From positions 33,951-97,950 of the forward strand of contig CAKULN010000004.1 in assembly GCA_934667175.1 (NCBI GenBank): 64,000 nucleotides of DNA, in the 5' to 3' direction. This document shows positions 54,791-63,913 of this stretch, piece by piece; the first letter of the stretch is position 1, and every line of letters begins with the position of its first letter. This stretch comes from an uncultured Bacteroidales bacterium (lineage in GTDB: Bacteria > Bacteroidota > Bacteroidia > Bacteroidales > UBA932). The notes beneath the pieces are model-generated. The model did not search any database. It had not been told where the DNA came from and worked only from the letters and a program-made list of their open reading frames with translations. The position numbers and the translations under genes are program-made.

Positions 54791-56638
54791 TTATTCACCT
54801 TTCTCGAACTTGTCCTTGAGGGCGGCGAGCTCGCTGATGTCACCGAGGGTGGTCTTCTCCAGGTTGGAGTTGATCTTCTTGACCGCCTTCTTTGTGTTGT
54901 CAGCCTCTACGGCCACCTTCTCGGCCTTAGCCTCAGAATATGTTCTTACGTGAGAGAGAAGGATCCTGCGGGTGCTTCTCCTAAGCTCGATGACCTTGAA
55001 CGGAAGGGTCTCGCCGACAACGGCCTGCTTGCCATCCTCCTTGATGAGGTCACGGCTGAACGCGAAGCCTTCGTCGTCACCCTCAAGCTTGATGTTGGCG
55101 CCCTTGTCGGTAAGGGAAGCGATGGTTCCCTCAACGGTGGAGCCTACAGGGTACTTCTTCTCGATGGCATCCCAAGGGTTAGGGGTGAGCTGCTTATGAC
55201 CAAGGCTGAGCTTGTGGTTGGCCTCGTCGAAGTCAAGGATCTGAACGTCGATGACATCACCAGGGGACACGAGCTCTGAAGGATGCTTGATCTTGTTCCA
55301 TGAGAGGTCGCTGATGTGGATGAGTCCCTCAACTCCGTCCTCAGGCTCGGCGAACACACCGAAGTTGGTGATGTTGCGCACGACAGCCTTGTGAACTGAA
55401 CCTACAGGGTACTTGTCGCGGATGCTCTCCCAAGGGTTAGGGGTGAGCTGCTTCAGACCGAGGGACATCTTCCTGTTCTCACGGTCGATGGAGAGAACCT
55501 TGGCCTCTACCTCGTCACCAACCTTGAGGAACTCCTGGGCGCTATGGAGTCTTGGAGACCAAGACATCTCAGACACGTGGATAAGTCCTTCTACGCCAGG
55601 CTCGATCTCTACGAAAGCGCCGTAGTCGGCGATGAGCACAACCTTACCCTTGACAACGTCGCCTTCCTTGATGTTGGCGTCGAGGTTGTCCCAAGGATGA
55701 GGAGTAAGCTGCTTGTAACCAAGGGCGATTCTCTTCTGCTGAGGATCGAACTCCTTGACGACAACCTTGATCTTCTGGTCGAGTGAAACGACCTCCTCAG
55801 GGTTGTCGATCCTGCCCCATGACAGGTCTGTGATGTGGATGAGACCGTCAACACCGCCGAGGTCAACGAAGACTCCGTAGTTGGTGATGTTCTTGACGGT
55901 ACCCTCAAGGATCTGTCCTTTTTCAAGCTTGCTTATGAGCTCGGCCCTGCGCTGCTCCTGCTCGGCCTCGAGAAGAGCCTTGTGGGAAACGACAACGTTG
56001 CGGAACTCCTGGTTGATCTTGACGATCTTGAAGTCCATTGTCTGGTTGACGTAGGCATCGTAGTCGCGGATAGGCTTGATGTCGATCTGTGATCCAGGGA
56101 GGAAGGCCTCGATTCCGAAGACATCGACGATCATGCCGCCTTTCGTGCGGGTCTTGACGAAGCCCTTGACAATCTCGTCGTTGTTGAACGCCTCGTTGAC
56201 CCTGTCCCAAGACTTGAGGGCGCGCGCCTTCTTGTGGGAAAGGATGAGTTGGCCTTTCTTGTCCTCAGCGGACTCTACATAGACCTCAACCTTGTCACCA
56301 ACCTTGAGGTCTGGATTGTAACGGAACTCAGGAGCCTGGATGACACCCTCGCTCTTGTAACCTATGTTGACGATGACCTCTCTCTTGGAGATGGCGGTAA
56401 CGGTACCCTCGACAACCTCATTCTCAACTACCTTAGAGAGAGTCTGGTCGTAAGCGTCCTCGATGGACTTCTTGTCCTTGTCGCCATAAATCTCCGCGCC
56501 GCCCTCGAAAGCGTCCCAATCAAACTTGTCAGGAGCGATCGAAGCGTTGAGAGATGTTTTCTTCTCAGCAGGGGCCTCGGCCTTAGGCGCAGCCTCGACC
56601 TTGACTTCCTCTGCTACTTTCTGTGTTTCTTCTGCCAT
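54791..56638 (-). CDS. rpsA: 30S ribosomal protein S1
   Basis: mRNA-binding ribosomal protein. An Ala/Glu-rich N-terminus precedes six S1 domains of about 85 residues, each with a GxVxxIxxYGVFVDLG-type strand and GLIHxSDLSW. The total of 615 residues is normal. The GAATAT motif is rare here (one hit), as expected if strong codon use limits it. Minus-strand promoters TATTTTTG at 56726-56733 and 56736-56743 lie upstream. Confidence 0.96.
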   Translation of the reverse strand: MAEETQKVAEEVKVEAAPKAEAPAEKKTSLNASIAPDKFDWDAFEGGAEIYGDKDKKSIEDAYDQTLSKVVENEVVEGTVTAISKREVIVNIGYKSEGVIQAPEFRYNPDLKVGDKVEVYVESAEDKKGQLILSHKKARALKSWDRVNEAFNNDEIVKGFVKTRTKGGMIVDVFGIEAFLPGSQIDIKPIRDYDAYVNQTMDFKIVKINQEFRNVVVSHKALLEAEQEQRRAELISKLEKGQILEGTVKNITNYGVFVDLGGVDGLIHITDLSWGRIDNPEEVVSLDQKIKVVVKEFDPQQKRIALGYKQLTPHPWDNLDANIKEGDVVKGKVVLIADYGAFVEIEPGVEGLIHVSEMSWSPRLHSAQEFLKVGDEVEAKVLSIDRENRKMSLGLKQLTPNPWESIRDKYPVGSVHKAVVRNITNFGVFAEPEDGVEGLIHISDLSWNKIKHPSELVSPGDVIDVQILDFDEANHKLSLGHKQLTPNPWDAIEKKYPVGSTVEGTIASLTDKGANIKLEGDDEGFAFSRDLIKEDGKQAVVGETLPFKVIELRRSTRRILLSHVRTYSEAKAEKVAVEADNTKKAVKKINSNLEKTTLGDISELAALKDKFEKGE

Positions 56639-56725
56639 AATGGTAATAAAAGATAACTAGTTGTTTAACAATATTTTTACGCCCTACCGGACACGCCAAA
56701 CCATGGCCTCCGGTCAAAAGGCTTG

Positions 56726-56743
56726 CAAAAATAGGCAAAAATA
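56726..56743 (-). promoter_or_regulatory. Two close -7 boxes upstream of rpsA
   Basis: TATTTTTG occurs twice on the minus strand (56726-56733 and 56736-56743), giving a leader of about 80 bases. The leader holds GTTGTTTAACAAT, a small palindrome. Confidence 0.5.
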
Positions 56744-56773
56744 TCTGATTTACAACAAGAAAAAGGAATAATT

Positions 56774-57721
56774 TCACAACAGTTTGTTCTTCCGGAAGAG
56801 GAACACCACCAAAGCCACCGTCAGCAGCATCACCCCGAGCAAAAGCACCCACATCCAGCTCTTGTCCATCAGCGGCATCGGAACATTCATCCCGTAGAAA
56901 CTCGCGACCAATGTCGGAGGCATCAGAAGCACTGAGACAAGGGTGAATATCTTCATGATCTTGTTCTGGTCCAGATTGATGAGGCCGACAACCGTGTCCT
57001 GAAGGTACTCCAGCCTCTCGAAACCGAAGTTAGTGTGGTTGATCAGTGAATTGATGTCCTGAAGCAGGACAGAGAAACGCCTGTGGAGTTCCTTGGGATA
57101 CTTGTCGCTCCTGAGCATGTTGGAGATCAGCCGCTGCTTGTCGACGATGTTCTCCCGAACGAGCATGGTGTTTTCCTGCAACTGATTGATGTCCAAGAGG
57201 AAATCCTCGTCTATATCCTCCTGCTGGTTGATTCGCTTGCTGTACTGCGAGATCTCCTTGCTCATCAGCTCGATCATGTCGGCGTCCAGGTCGACACGCT
57301 GGTCCATGATGCTCGCGAAGACTGTGTAGCCGTTGGGGTAGGACTGGGGCATCGCGACAATCCTGCGCTGGAGTTCCGTGAAACTTCTCAGCGGAACATC
57401 CCTCAGAGTCGTAAGGCAATTTCCCACGAAGGTGAAGGAGACGGCCTCCATCGAGTAGTCCTCCGGTCCCGGCATCAGGAAGTTGGTGTTGGCGAAGATC
57501 GCGTTCTCGGTCTCGGAGAAACGGGAGGAACTCTCGATCTCCTCAGCCTGGGCACGGCTCTGGATCTCCTCGCCAAGAAACTCATCCACAGTGTGTTTCT
57601 CCTCACTTGACGGGGAAAGGATGTCAATCCAAAGGACATCGTCTCTCTTTATCTTGGAAAGCTCCGTTTCAGATTGGGAAACCAACAGTTTGCCGTTCTG
57701 TCTGTAGAAAATCGCGATCAT
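56774..57721 (-). CDS. corA: CorA-type magnesium/cobalt transporter
   Basis: Pentameric channel for divalent cations. Long helical cytosolic domain, then two C-terminal membrane helices with the signature YGMNVP between them and a basic tail (FLFRKNKLL). Length 315 residues is typical. No neighbour suggests a special role. Confidence 0.92.
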   Translation of the reverse strand: MIAIFYRQNGKLLVSQSETELSKIKRDDVLWIDILSPSSEEKHTVDEFLGEEIQSRAQAEEIESSSRFSETENAIFANTNFLMPGPEDYSMEAVSFTFVGNCLTTLRDVPLRSFTELQRRIVAMPQSYPNGYTVFASIMDQRVDLDADMIELMSKEISQYSKRINQQEDIDEDFLLDINQLQENTMLVRENIVDKQRLISNMLRSDKYPKELHRRFSVLLQDINSLINHTNFGFERLEYLQDTVVGLINLDQNKIMKIFTLVSVLLMPPTLVASFYGMNVPMPLMDKSWMWVLLLGVMLLTVALVVFLFRKNKLL

Positions 57722-58055
57722 ACTCTTTCTGTATTATTCCCGGCCCGAGCGTGGGAAAGATTCCACTTCAATGCGCTGACATTACGGAGAAGTCAGCCTG
57801 CAAAATTAGGAATATTTTATGGACTAAAAAAAATTATAGCTCATAAAAAAAATATGGCATAAAAAAAAATATTAATTTCCCCCAGTCGCTTCGTTTCTAG
57901 CCCCAAGACTCTTGTACCAACACGAAAAACCACAGAACCGTTTTGAATTGTTTGCTTAAAGGCTTAATAGCGAAAAAAATATAAGGCTTACAGGATACTG
58001 TAAAGAGAATAACACCCCGCATCGCACCTCATTTATGCCAACTGTAACTGCCAAC
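57722..58055. other. AT-rich intergenic boundary with A-tracts
   Basis: No gene seen. Three runs of 8-9 A (about 57827, 57844 and 57861) follow each other at about 17 bases. At 57943-57971 a stretch GTTTTGAATTGTTTG...AAGG resembles one at 11902. The stretch marks the change from GC-richer core genes to the AT-rich island on the right. Confidence 0.5.
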
Positions 58056-59075
58056 TTAATATGACTCTTTTTCAAACCGTGCTGATAACTTGTTCAAGTT
58101 GATTTCATAGTTTTGTGTCACGTATTCCGCCAGTTGTTTTAGTGCCAGGTCTAAATCTTTCATTATACATATTGTGTCTTGAAATTTCTTTTCAGCGTCT
58201 TCTGATTCAAAGACATCGAATGACAGACCATAGAAATGATATAAATTTGGATTGCCTTTCGACAACTCATAATATTTCCAATTGTCTGACATAATTTTGT
58301 CCCAAAAAGAGTAAAAATGCAAAATGTGAGAAAGTAAAGCTTCATCATATATAACGAAAGTGTAAGTGTTAAGTATACTTCTCCAAATGTCATAAGATAT
58401 TGGAATTCGTGAGTCGATATATTCAGGTCCCTTATCAATGTACTCTTGCATCAAATTGAAACTGAAATGACCAAATAGATCATTCATCCATTTAATGTCA
58501 TTATCTCTTTTGAATGAATCAGATAGGGAATTAGCAAGTGACTGACTCTCTGAAGACAAGGGACTTTTATTGTTCGAAACTGATTCCAGGAAATCATTCT
58601 TTTCCTTTTCCCATATATCTTCTGCGGGCATTTTAGTCTTGAAAAAAGACGTAAGATCTTCTGCGAACAGGTCAAGTCTATCGCGAGTTTCCTCATTGTC
58701 AATAACATGAATTGCCAATACGCTTGAGTCAATCACACCATTCAATTCTTCAAAAGATGCATCAGGGCTCATAAATACGATACATTTTTGATTCAGCACC
58801 CAGGCAGCACCCATCTCATTGAGACTTTTAGGGCTACGGTAATAATGAGGTGAGCTGGCAATTATCATGAACAAGTCAAATTGTTCGTATTGCTGTTTCA
58901 TCGTTTGAATAATATTCGCCCCATTAGGCACACCATATTTAGCTTTTGAGCTATAGAATATTTTGGAACGATCACTTCCAATCAATATCGTAACCAAACG
59001 AAAAATCCCGTCACAGAAAACTCTGTCTACGCTATTATGGCTTATAAAAACTTTTTTTCTCTTTTTTACGCACAT
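58056..59075 (-). CDS. TIR-domain protein
   Basis: N-terminal TIR domain: KKVFISHNSVD, then KIFYSS, FDLFMIIASSPHYYRS, and Glu87 in SLNEMGAAW, the position of the catalytic Glu in NAD-cleaving TIR proteins. Residues about 160-339 are helical and unassigned. No signal peptide. It starts 7 bases after the stop of the WHH nuclease gene, so it is the last gene of a four-gene operon. TIR proteins act in antiphage defence or as toxins; the role here is inferred. Confidence 0.8.
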   Translation of the reverse strand: MCVKKRKKVFISHNSVDRVFCDGIFRLVTILIGSDRSKIFYSSKAKYGVPNGANIIQTMKQQYEQFDLFMIIASSPHYYRSPKSLNEMGAAWVLNQKCIVFMSPDASFEELNGVIDSSVLAIHVIDNEETRDRLDLFAEDLTSFFKTKMPAEDIWEKEKNDFLESVSNNKSPLSSESQSLANSLSDSFKRDNDIKWMNDLFGHFSFNLMQEYIDKGPEYIDSRIPISYDIWRSILNTYTFVIYDEALLSHILHFYSFWDKIMSDNWKYYELSKGNPNLYHFYGLSFDVFESEDAEKKFQDTICIMKDLDLALKQLAEYVTQNYEINLNKLSARFEKESY

Positions 59076-59082
59076 AACATTC

Positions 59083-60690
59083 TTATTTTAATCCAGACAT
59101 GCTCATTCCGCCAGTATGGTCAACCAACTGATGAATGTCGGTAGGAACCCTCATCAATGATGTTGTTCCTTCAATATGATGCCAGGTAAATCCAGAAGCC
59201 CAAGAATTACCAAGATTTTGGAACATGGTTTCCGCAGCTGCGATGTCTTTCTTACTGTCACCGGAGAGTTTGCCAATATCCATGATAATTGGATTTCCAT
59301 CAGCGCCTTTAGCTGCAACATTGGAGAAATCAGGAAATCCCTGCTTTGAGAAAGGAACGCCGCCAGGGTATTTTTTGTCCAATAGTATCAAATCTTCTGT
59401 TGACAATGTTTTCATGCCGCGTAGGTCAACGGTATTGCCTCCTCTTTTCAATCTTGCCATTAGCCCTGAATTGAGGTGTGGGTTGAAATAGTATGTATTT
59501 CCGGCATACACTCTGGCATTTTTCGGGAATTCACCTTTGGGAGTCACAGCAATTTGGCTTACATCCACATGATTACGGGTGTTAAGCCACCTCTGTATAT
59601 TAAACTCAGGATTTGCATTAATCAGTTTCTCAAGCTCGACATCTTCGGACATCTCTCGAAGCAGAGTATTCTGCTTTTCGGAAGTCATCCCTAATGTCTC
59701 GGCTACACTCTTTACGGTAGCTTCGCTTTTTGCTGCTTTGCTTACATTTGAGAACGATTGAGATATTCTATTCTTTCCTGACGTTGATGCTTCGATGCGT
59801 GCGTATTGTGGCGTTACGCCATCATCGGCATACTTAAAGGTGAGTGTTGCTGATACGTCGTTCCCTTTGGATGCCTGCTTCAGTTTCCTGAAAGAGGAAT
59901 TCCATTCAGGACCTAAATCCACATATCCATCCCTGCGCAATACATTTGCTACAAGTTCATCGGGAGAGACATTTTTTGCGTCAACTTGCAGTACTCGTCC
60001 AAGATCATCAACAAAGAACGCATATTCCAAGCCATTCGCTCCTTTCATTTTGTACAGGCTGTTTGGAATAAGTTCTCCTTTGGCCAGATTGCCATCTGGA
60101 ATAATCCTTTCAATATTGGAAAACCTAACAATCCCGTCAGAGTAGTCGGCTATAAGATTACCGGTATTCTTGTCAACCAGTTTGACGATTCCTTTCTCTT
60201 CTTTCGCAACAATGTTCTTGAATACGTTGGTTTTTCCAAGATTCTTGGCATCGTAATCCGACTTGGCAAAGGTCCTGAAAAAGTCAACATTATTAGCCAA
60301 CTTTGGGGCTGACTCTGTGAAGATAGAGTATTCATCAGCTAATGTCCTAGAGGACCTTAACGAAGTAAAGAATCTATCATCAACATTGATGACCGAGGCA
60401 AGCCTTTTCTTAGTAGATTCACTGAACCTCTCAATGCTTCTGCTTAGGGTGGGATTCTCATTCCTAAGAATGCGTATCACATCATCCCATTCCATATTGC
60501 GAACAAATTTCTCGCTTGCCTCTTTTGCTATTGCTTTGCCGCCTTTCTTTGCGGCTGCCTCTGCAGATTCTTCGGCAACTTCTCCCATTTTTTCCTTACT
60601 GATCTTCTTCACTATGCTCTTGCACGAGCAAACATTAGTCAGCAGGATAACGCATATTATGAAGTGGGAAAGAAAGTGCCTATTCACCAT
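59083..60690 (-). CDS. Lipoprotein with C-terminal WHH-type nuclease domain
   Basis: The signal ends VCSC, a plausible lipobox. The middle 400 residues are unassigned, with an Ala/Lys-rich start. The last 35 residues read FTWHHIEGTTSLMRVPTDIH and then QLVDHTGG, the HNH/Endo VII-like WHH pattern of polymorphic toxins (Trp503, His504, His505, His520, His525). ATG 60690 is chosen to open the signal; it overlaps the upstream gene by 11 bases. No classical immunity gene follows; the TIR gene does. Confidence 0.75.
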   Translation of the reverse strand: MVNRHFLSHFIICVILLTNVCSCKSIVKKISKEKMGEVAEESAEAAAKKGGKAIAKEASEKFVRNMEWDDVIRILRNENPTLSRSIERFSESTKKRLASVINVDDRFFTSLRSSRTLADEYSIFTESAPKLANNVDFFRTFAKSDYDAKNLGKTNVFKNIVAKEEKGIVKLVDKNTGNLIADYSDGIVRFSNIERIIPDGNLAKGELIPNSLYKMKGANGLEYAFFVDDLGRVLQVDAKNVSPDELVANVLRRDGYVDLGPEWNSSFRKLKQASKGNDVSATLTFKYADDGVTPQYARIEASTSGKNRISQSFSNVSKAAKSEATVKSVAETLGMTSEKQNTLLREMSEDVELEKLINANPEFNIQRWLNTRNHVDVSQIAVTPKGEFPKNARVYAGNTYYFNPHLNSGLMARLKRGGNTVDLRGMKTLSTEDLILLDKKYPGGVPFSKQGFPDFSNVAAKGADGNPIIMDIGKLSGDSKKDIAAAETMFQNLGNSWASGFTWHHIEGTTSLMRVPTDIHQLVDHTGGMSMSGLK

Positions 60691-61492
60691 AGAATTTGTA
60701 TGTGTTTTCATTCAAAGACTTGAGAATTGCTGAATAATCAGCTTCCATCACAACAGTGTTCTGTTCACGGAGTGAATTTAGAAGCTTCTTGTCATTTGCC
60801 ATAGATAGTATGACTGAAACAATAATTGTGATGATGGTGACAATCAATGATAATCCGCCAGTCGGGACAGCGACAATCAACGATATGATGAAAAGAACTA
60901 GAAGGACCAGAATCCATACAAGAGCCTCAACTCCGACTTCAATTATGAGATTATTCCTGGAGTGGGTCTTAATGTCACCCAAATATATGTCCTGTGTTGG
61001 CAAATCCAGTTTTGCCATAGATGGCAATGAATCGCTGTGTTTTTTTTGGTAGAAATTACTCCTGATTGCAGATACATCCTTGATATATGAATCGTAGCAA
61101 TCTAGAGCGTCATTTTCAATATCCAGAGAATTGAAGTATTTGGTAGACTTAACTTTCCAGCTATCCTCGAACTTTTCTTTGCACATGAAAATATAATCGA
61201 ACATATTCCCATAACTTGAGAAGAAGCCGAGTTCATTATCATCAAAATTATCGAGTTGTTTTTCAAAGCTGTTGTCAAGTGTTTTCTTTAAATCTGCCAC
61301 ATATCTTTCGTTATATGCCAATTCAGCATCTCTATACTGTTTGATTGATGCCTTCGACAACTTCCGGTTTGCCGTAGGAACAACAATTGGCTTACTGAGC
61401 TTTTCCTTTAATTCCTTCGCGTCCTTGTCTGTGCAAGATACCGTTGAAATCGCCAGAATAATAGCAAAAGATATGCGGATCAGTCGATTCAT
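60680..61492 (-). CDS. Lipoprotein with C-terminal membrane hairpin, unknown family
   Basis: Lipobox VSCT (Cys20). Residues 25-180 are helical and charged. Two strongly hydrophobic segments follow (about 184-210 and 215-232), then a 35-residue tail ending KFYGE. I do not recognise the family. It overlaps the upstream gene by 4 bases and the nuclease gene downstream by 11. Confidence 0.6.
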   Translation of the reverse strand: MNRLIRISFAIILAISTVSCTDKDAKELKEKLSKPIVVPTANRKLSKASIKQYRDAELAYNERYVADLKKTLDNSFEKQLDNFDDNELGFFSSYGNMFDYIFMCKEKFEDSWKVKSTKYFNSLDIENDALDCYDSYIKDVSAIRSNFYQKKHSDSLPSMAKLDLPTQDIYLGDIKTHSRNNLIIEVGVEALVWILVLLVLFIISLIVAVPTGGLSLIVTIITIIVSVILSMANDKKLLNSLREQNTVVMEADYSAILKSLNENTYKFYGE

Positions 61493-62079
61493 AGAACTTG
61501 CTCAATCACGGGGTTGATGGAATCAACGTATTTATCTTCCATTGGCTTAGGGCTGAATATGAGTAGAGCTATCCAGGCCACAAGGAATAAAAGCATTTCG
61601 GCAAGGATTGGCCATATTGCGACAACTGCCGCAAATGCGAGAATTAGTAGGAGAATAATATTCACAATCCAGAATGACCATGGATGATTAGAAGGCCATT
61701 TAAGAATGGAATCATACCATCCCCACTCATTATCAATAGCAGCACGTAATTTTGAGAATGACTGTTTGTTCTGAGCGTAATAGATTGAGACATCCTTAAT
61801 CCTCTGTTCAAAATCTTCTGTTGGTGCTGACTGGCCCGTTCTTATTCTTTCTATTGAGGATGGCGTAACACCGAGCATCCTTGCAAGGGACTGAGTATCT
61901 CCGTCACTGCCAATGTAAAGGTCATTCAGTAAATCCTTCGCGGAACGACTCTCAACAATCTTTGCGATTTCAACTCTTTTCTTTGCCTTTGCGTTCTCAT
62001 TAGAACAACTTGAGAACGCCACACAAGCAATACAAACAACTGCCAGTATCGATAAAGATAATGATTTAATATGGTTCAT
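61489..62079 (-). CDS. Lipoprotein-like membrane protein with an HTH-like segment
   Basis: Lipobox FSSC (Cys25). Residues about 60-95 contain SLARMLGVTPSSIERIRTGQ, which reads like an Xre helix-turn-helix, odd for an exported part. Two membrane helices follow at about 131-178 (FWIVNIILLLILAFAAVV and MLLFLVAWIALLIF). First gene of the operon. If the signal is not cleaved, the HTH could face the cytosol; topology is open. Confidence 0.55.
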   Translation of the reverse strand: MNHIKSLSLSILAVVCIACVAFSSCSNENAKAKKRVEIAKIVESRSAKDLLNDLYIGSDGDTQSLARMLGVTPSSIERIRTGQSAPTEDFEQRIKDVSIYYAQNKQSFSKLRAAIDNEWGWYDSILKWPSNHPWSFWIVNIILLLILAFAAVVAIWPILAEMLLFLVAWIALLIFSPKPMEDKYVDSINPVIEQVL

Positions 62080-62116
62080 ATTTCGATTTATTTTGTTCGA
62101 ATTATCTAAAAGTGTT

Positions 62117-62146
62117 CAAATATAGGTATAATTATCTATAAACAAA
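62117..62146 (-). promoter_or_regulatory. Promoter of the lipoprotein/nuclease/TIR operon
   Basis: Minus strand: TATATTTG (62117-62124) and TTTG (62143-62146), 18 bases apart. The spacer TATAGATAATTATACCTATA is nearly palindromic and may be an operator. Confidence 0.6.
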
Positions 62147-62201
62147 AATCTCCCTTAATCAGCGTAAACGAGATGGTGTTTTATGTCGAAAGAAACTTGC
62201 A

Positions 62202-63104
62202 TTAACGTGCAAAGATCGTTTCCAGTTTCTTCACTTCTTCAAGCAGTTTGGTTGGATTCAGCGTCTTCAACTTTTGAATGTTCTGCATCTTCCATTTGAC
62301 GGATGGGTAATTCCGGAAATACGGGAACTCAAAACTGTCCCAGTCTGGTTCACCACTCTCAAAACTCAGCAAAAAAGCTTTGTCTCTTGGCGTCATCATC
62401 TCATTGACATCCTTTATCAGTCTGTCTCTGGTCCGCTCAAATTCTTCGTATGAGAATGGTGTGTCGGTCATTCCATCGAACTGATTGACAAGAGCATCCC
62501 TTTGGTCGATGAGACTTGGAGCGAGTGATTCGCGGATGGGACGATCGCTGCCAAGCAGACAGAACAGAAAGCCCTCACGAGTCTGTCCGATAGGAATTTC
62601 CATATATTTCACGTCAAACAGGTCACGAGGGTGCTGGCGAGAAAGAGCCGCTGCCATCTTGCCGCCATAAAGCAATGTCATGGGAACGATATCCGCCTCA
62701 CAATACAGCCCGAACTCTTCCTGAGCCTTGTCGCACACCGGCTTGCGGATTATGTCACCGCCGATTACGCCGCGTTTCGTCTGGTTGACTTCTATCTTGA
62801 TCTGGCGCCCCTGGTATTCACAGAGAAGCTTACTGGTTTCAGGTTTAGGGACGATGCGAATTCCCTTGAAAGCCTTCTTTGCTTTTGCAGCAATGGACAG
62901 CAGGTGCTCATTGATATGAGCAAGGCTGGAATTCCGGTCCTCAAGAGGAATATACGTCAGGTCTATGTCTACTGAATAACGCGGCAGGTTCCTCACAAAC
63001 AGATTGATCGCGGAACCGCCGTGGACCGCAAACGTCCCCTCTTCCGTCACAACCGGAATCATCCTCAACAGGATTTCCACTTTCCTTGCATAATCGCTAT
63101 TCAT
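62202..63104 (-). CDS. abiEii: AbiEii-type nucleotidyltransferase toxin
   Basis: Toxin of a type IV toxin-antitoxin / abortive infection pair. The nucleotidyltransferase motif HGGSAINLFVRN is followed by VDIDL with Asp46 and Asp48; IKIEV may supply the third acidic residue. Full length at 300 residues. It overlaps the antitoxin gene by 8 bases. Members of the family add nucleotides to tRNA. Confidence 0.9.
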   Translation of the reverse strand: MNSDYARKVEILLRMIPVVTEEGTFAVHGGSAINLFVRNLPRYSVDIDLTYIPLEDRNSSLAHINEHLLSIAAKAKKAFKGIRIVPKPETSKLLCEYQGRQIKIEVNQTKRGVIGGDIIRKPVCDKAQEEFGLYCEADIVPMTLLYGGKMAAALSRQHPRDLFDVKYMEIPIGQTREGFLFCLLGSDRPIRESLAPSLIDQRDALVNQFDGMTDTPFSYEEFERTRDRLIKDVNEMMTPRDKAFLLSFESGEPDWDSFEFPYFRNYPSVKWKMQNIQKLKTLNPTKLLEEVKKLETIFAR

Positions 63105-63855
63105 ATTCCGCCAATTCCGTCGGGATCGTTATTCCGTATTTGCCGATATATTTGCCGCCCTTGGCTATATGACGATCTCCATTTCCGAGATTTATACCAG
63201 CCTGGTCAATGGCTCTGAACCACTGATGGCCTGCTTTCTCTGCCATATAAAGGAAAAGTCTCTTGACTTTTATGGATGAGCACTCTTCAAGCAACCGCTG
63301 GACTAGTTTCGGACGTAGTGAGGTCAGCATTTCCATCACGTAATAGACATCCATCAAGGAGAAATTCACCGGTGCCAGATGAAGACACTCCAAAAATGCA
63401 CGCTCCGGGCCGGATATCAGAAGACTATGTCCCCGATAATCAAAAAACTCAAGCCCGATTTCTCCTTTAAAAACAGATGTAGTGAAGTACTTCACCGTCA
63501 TATCCCAGTCAGCAGTGAGCATCCAAAATCGCAGACGTTCTTCATTTGTGGTAAACAGATACGCCTGCTGTTTTCCCATTGCCATGAAATGAGAATATCC
63601 CCGCAGATCCAGTGCAGATGACGCGCCGACGTGGCAATGCTTCCCCAATTGCGAGTCATATGATGCTACAGCAGCGTATAATGATGGTGAGTTTCCCTCA
63701 AGCTTATAAACTCCGGTAGAGACTCTTTCCAGCCAGCCGCTGCGGACGTACATTGACTGCTCCTTTCGGTCAATCCCATGAGAGGCCAGCCACGAAGAGA
63801 ACAGCAGGGAATCCTGCGGCACCAAATCAAGCACTTCTTTAATTTTTGTCGCCAT
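63097..63855 (-). CDS. abiEi: AbiEi-type antitoxin
   Basis: N-terminal winged-helix region (DLVPQDSLLFSSWLASHGIDRK, residues about 8-29, and SGWLERVSTGVYKLEG) and a C-terminal domain shared by AbiEi proteins (SGPERAFLECL, KVKRLFLYMAEKAGHQWF). ATG 63855 is preferred over 63885 because the operator lies between them. Probably represses the operon through the inverted repeat upstream. Confidence 0.88.
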   Translation of the reverse strand: MATKIKEVLDLVPQDSLLFSSWLASHGIDRKEQSMYVRSGWLERVSTGVYKLEGNSPSLYAAVASYDSQLGKHCHVGASSALDLRGYSHFMAMGKQQAYLFTTNEERLRFWMLTADWDMTVKYFTTSVFKGEIGLEFFDYRGHSLLISGPERAFLECLHLAPVNFSLMDVYYVMEMLTSLRPKLVQRLLEECSSIKVKRLFLYMAEKAGHQWFRAIDQAGINLGNGDRHIAKGGKYIGKYGITIPTELAEYE

Positions 63856-63856
63856 A

Positions 63857-63880
63857 GCGGTAATAACTACCGCAAATATA
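63857..63880 (-). promoter_or_regulatory. abiE promoter and inverted repeat
   Basis: Minus-strand -7 box TATATTTG (63873-63880). The inverted repeat GCGGTA-ATAAC-TACCGC (63857-63873) lies between it and the start codon at 63855, as expected for autorepression by AbiEi. Confidence 0.65.
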
Positions 63881-63913
63881 GACAAAAATAAAGAAATACA
63901 GATTATCTAACAG

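Noticed and set aside
58056..63855. Prophage
   Set aside because: No integrase, capsid, terminase, tail or lysis genes are present; only toxin/defence-type genes.
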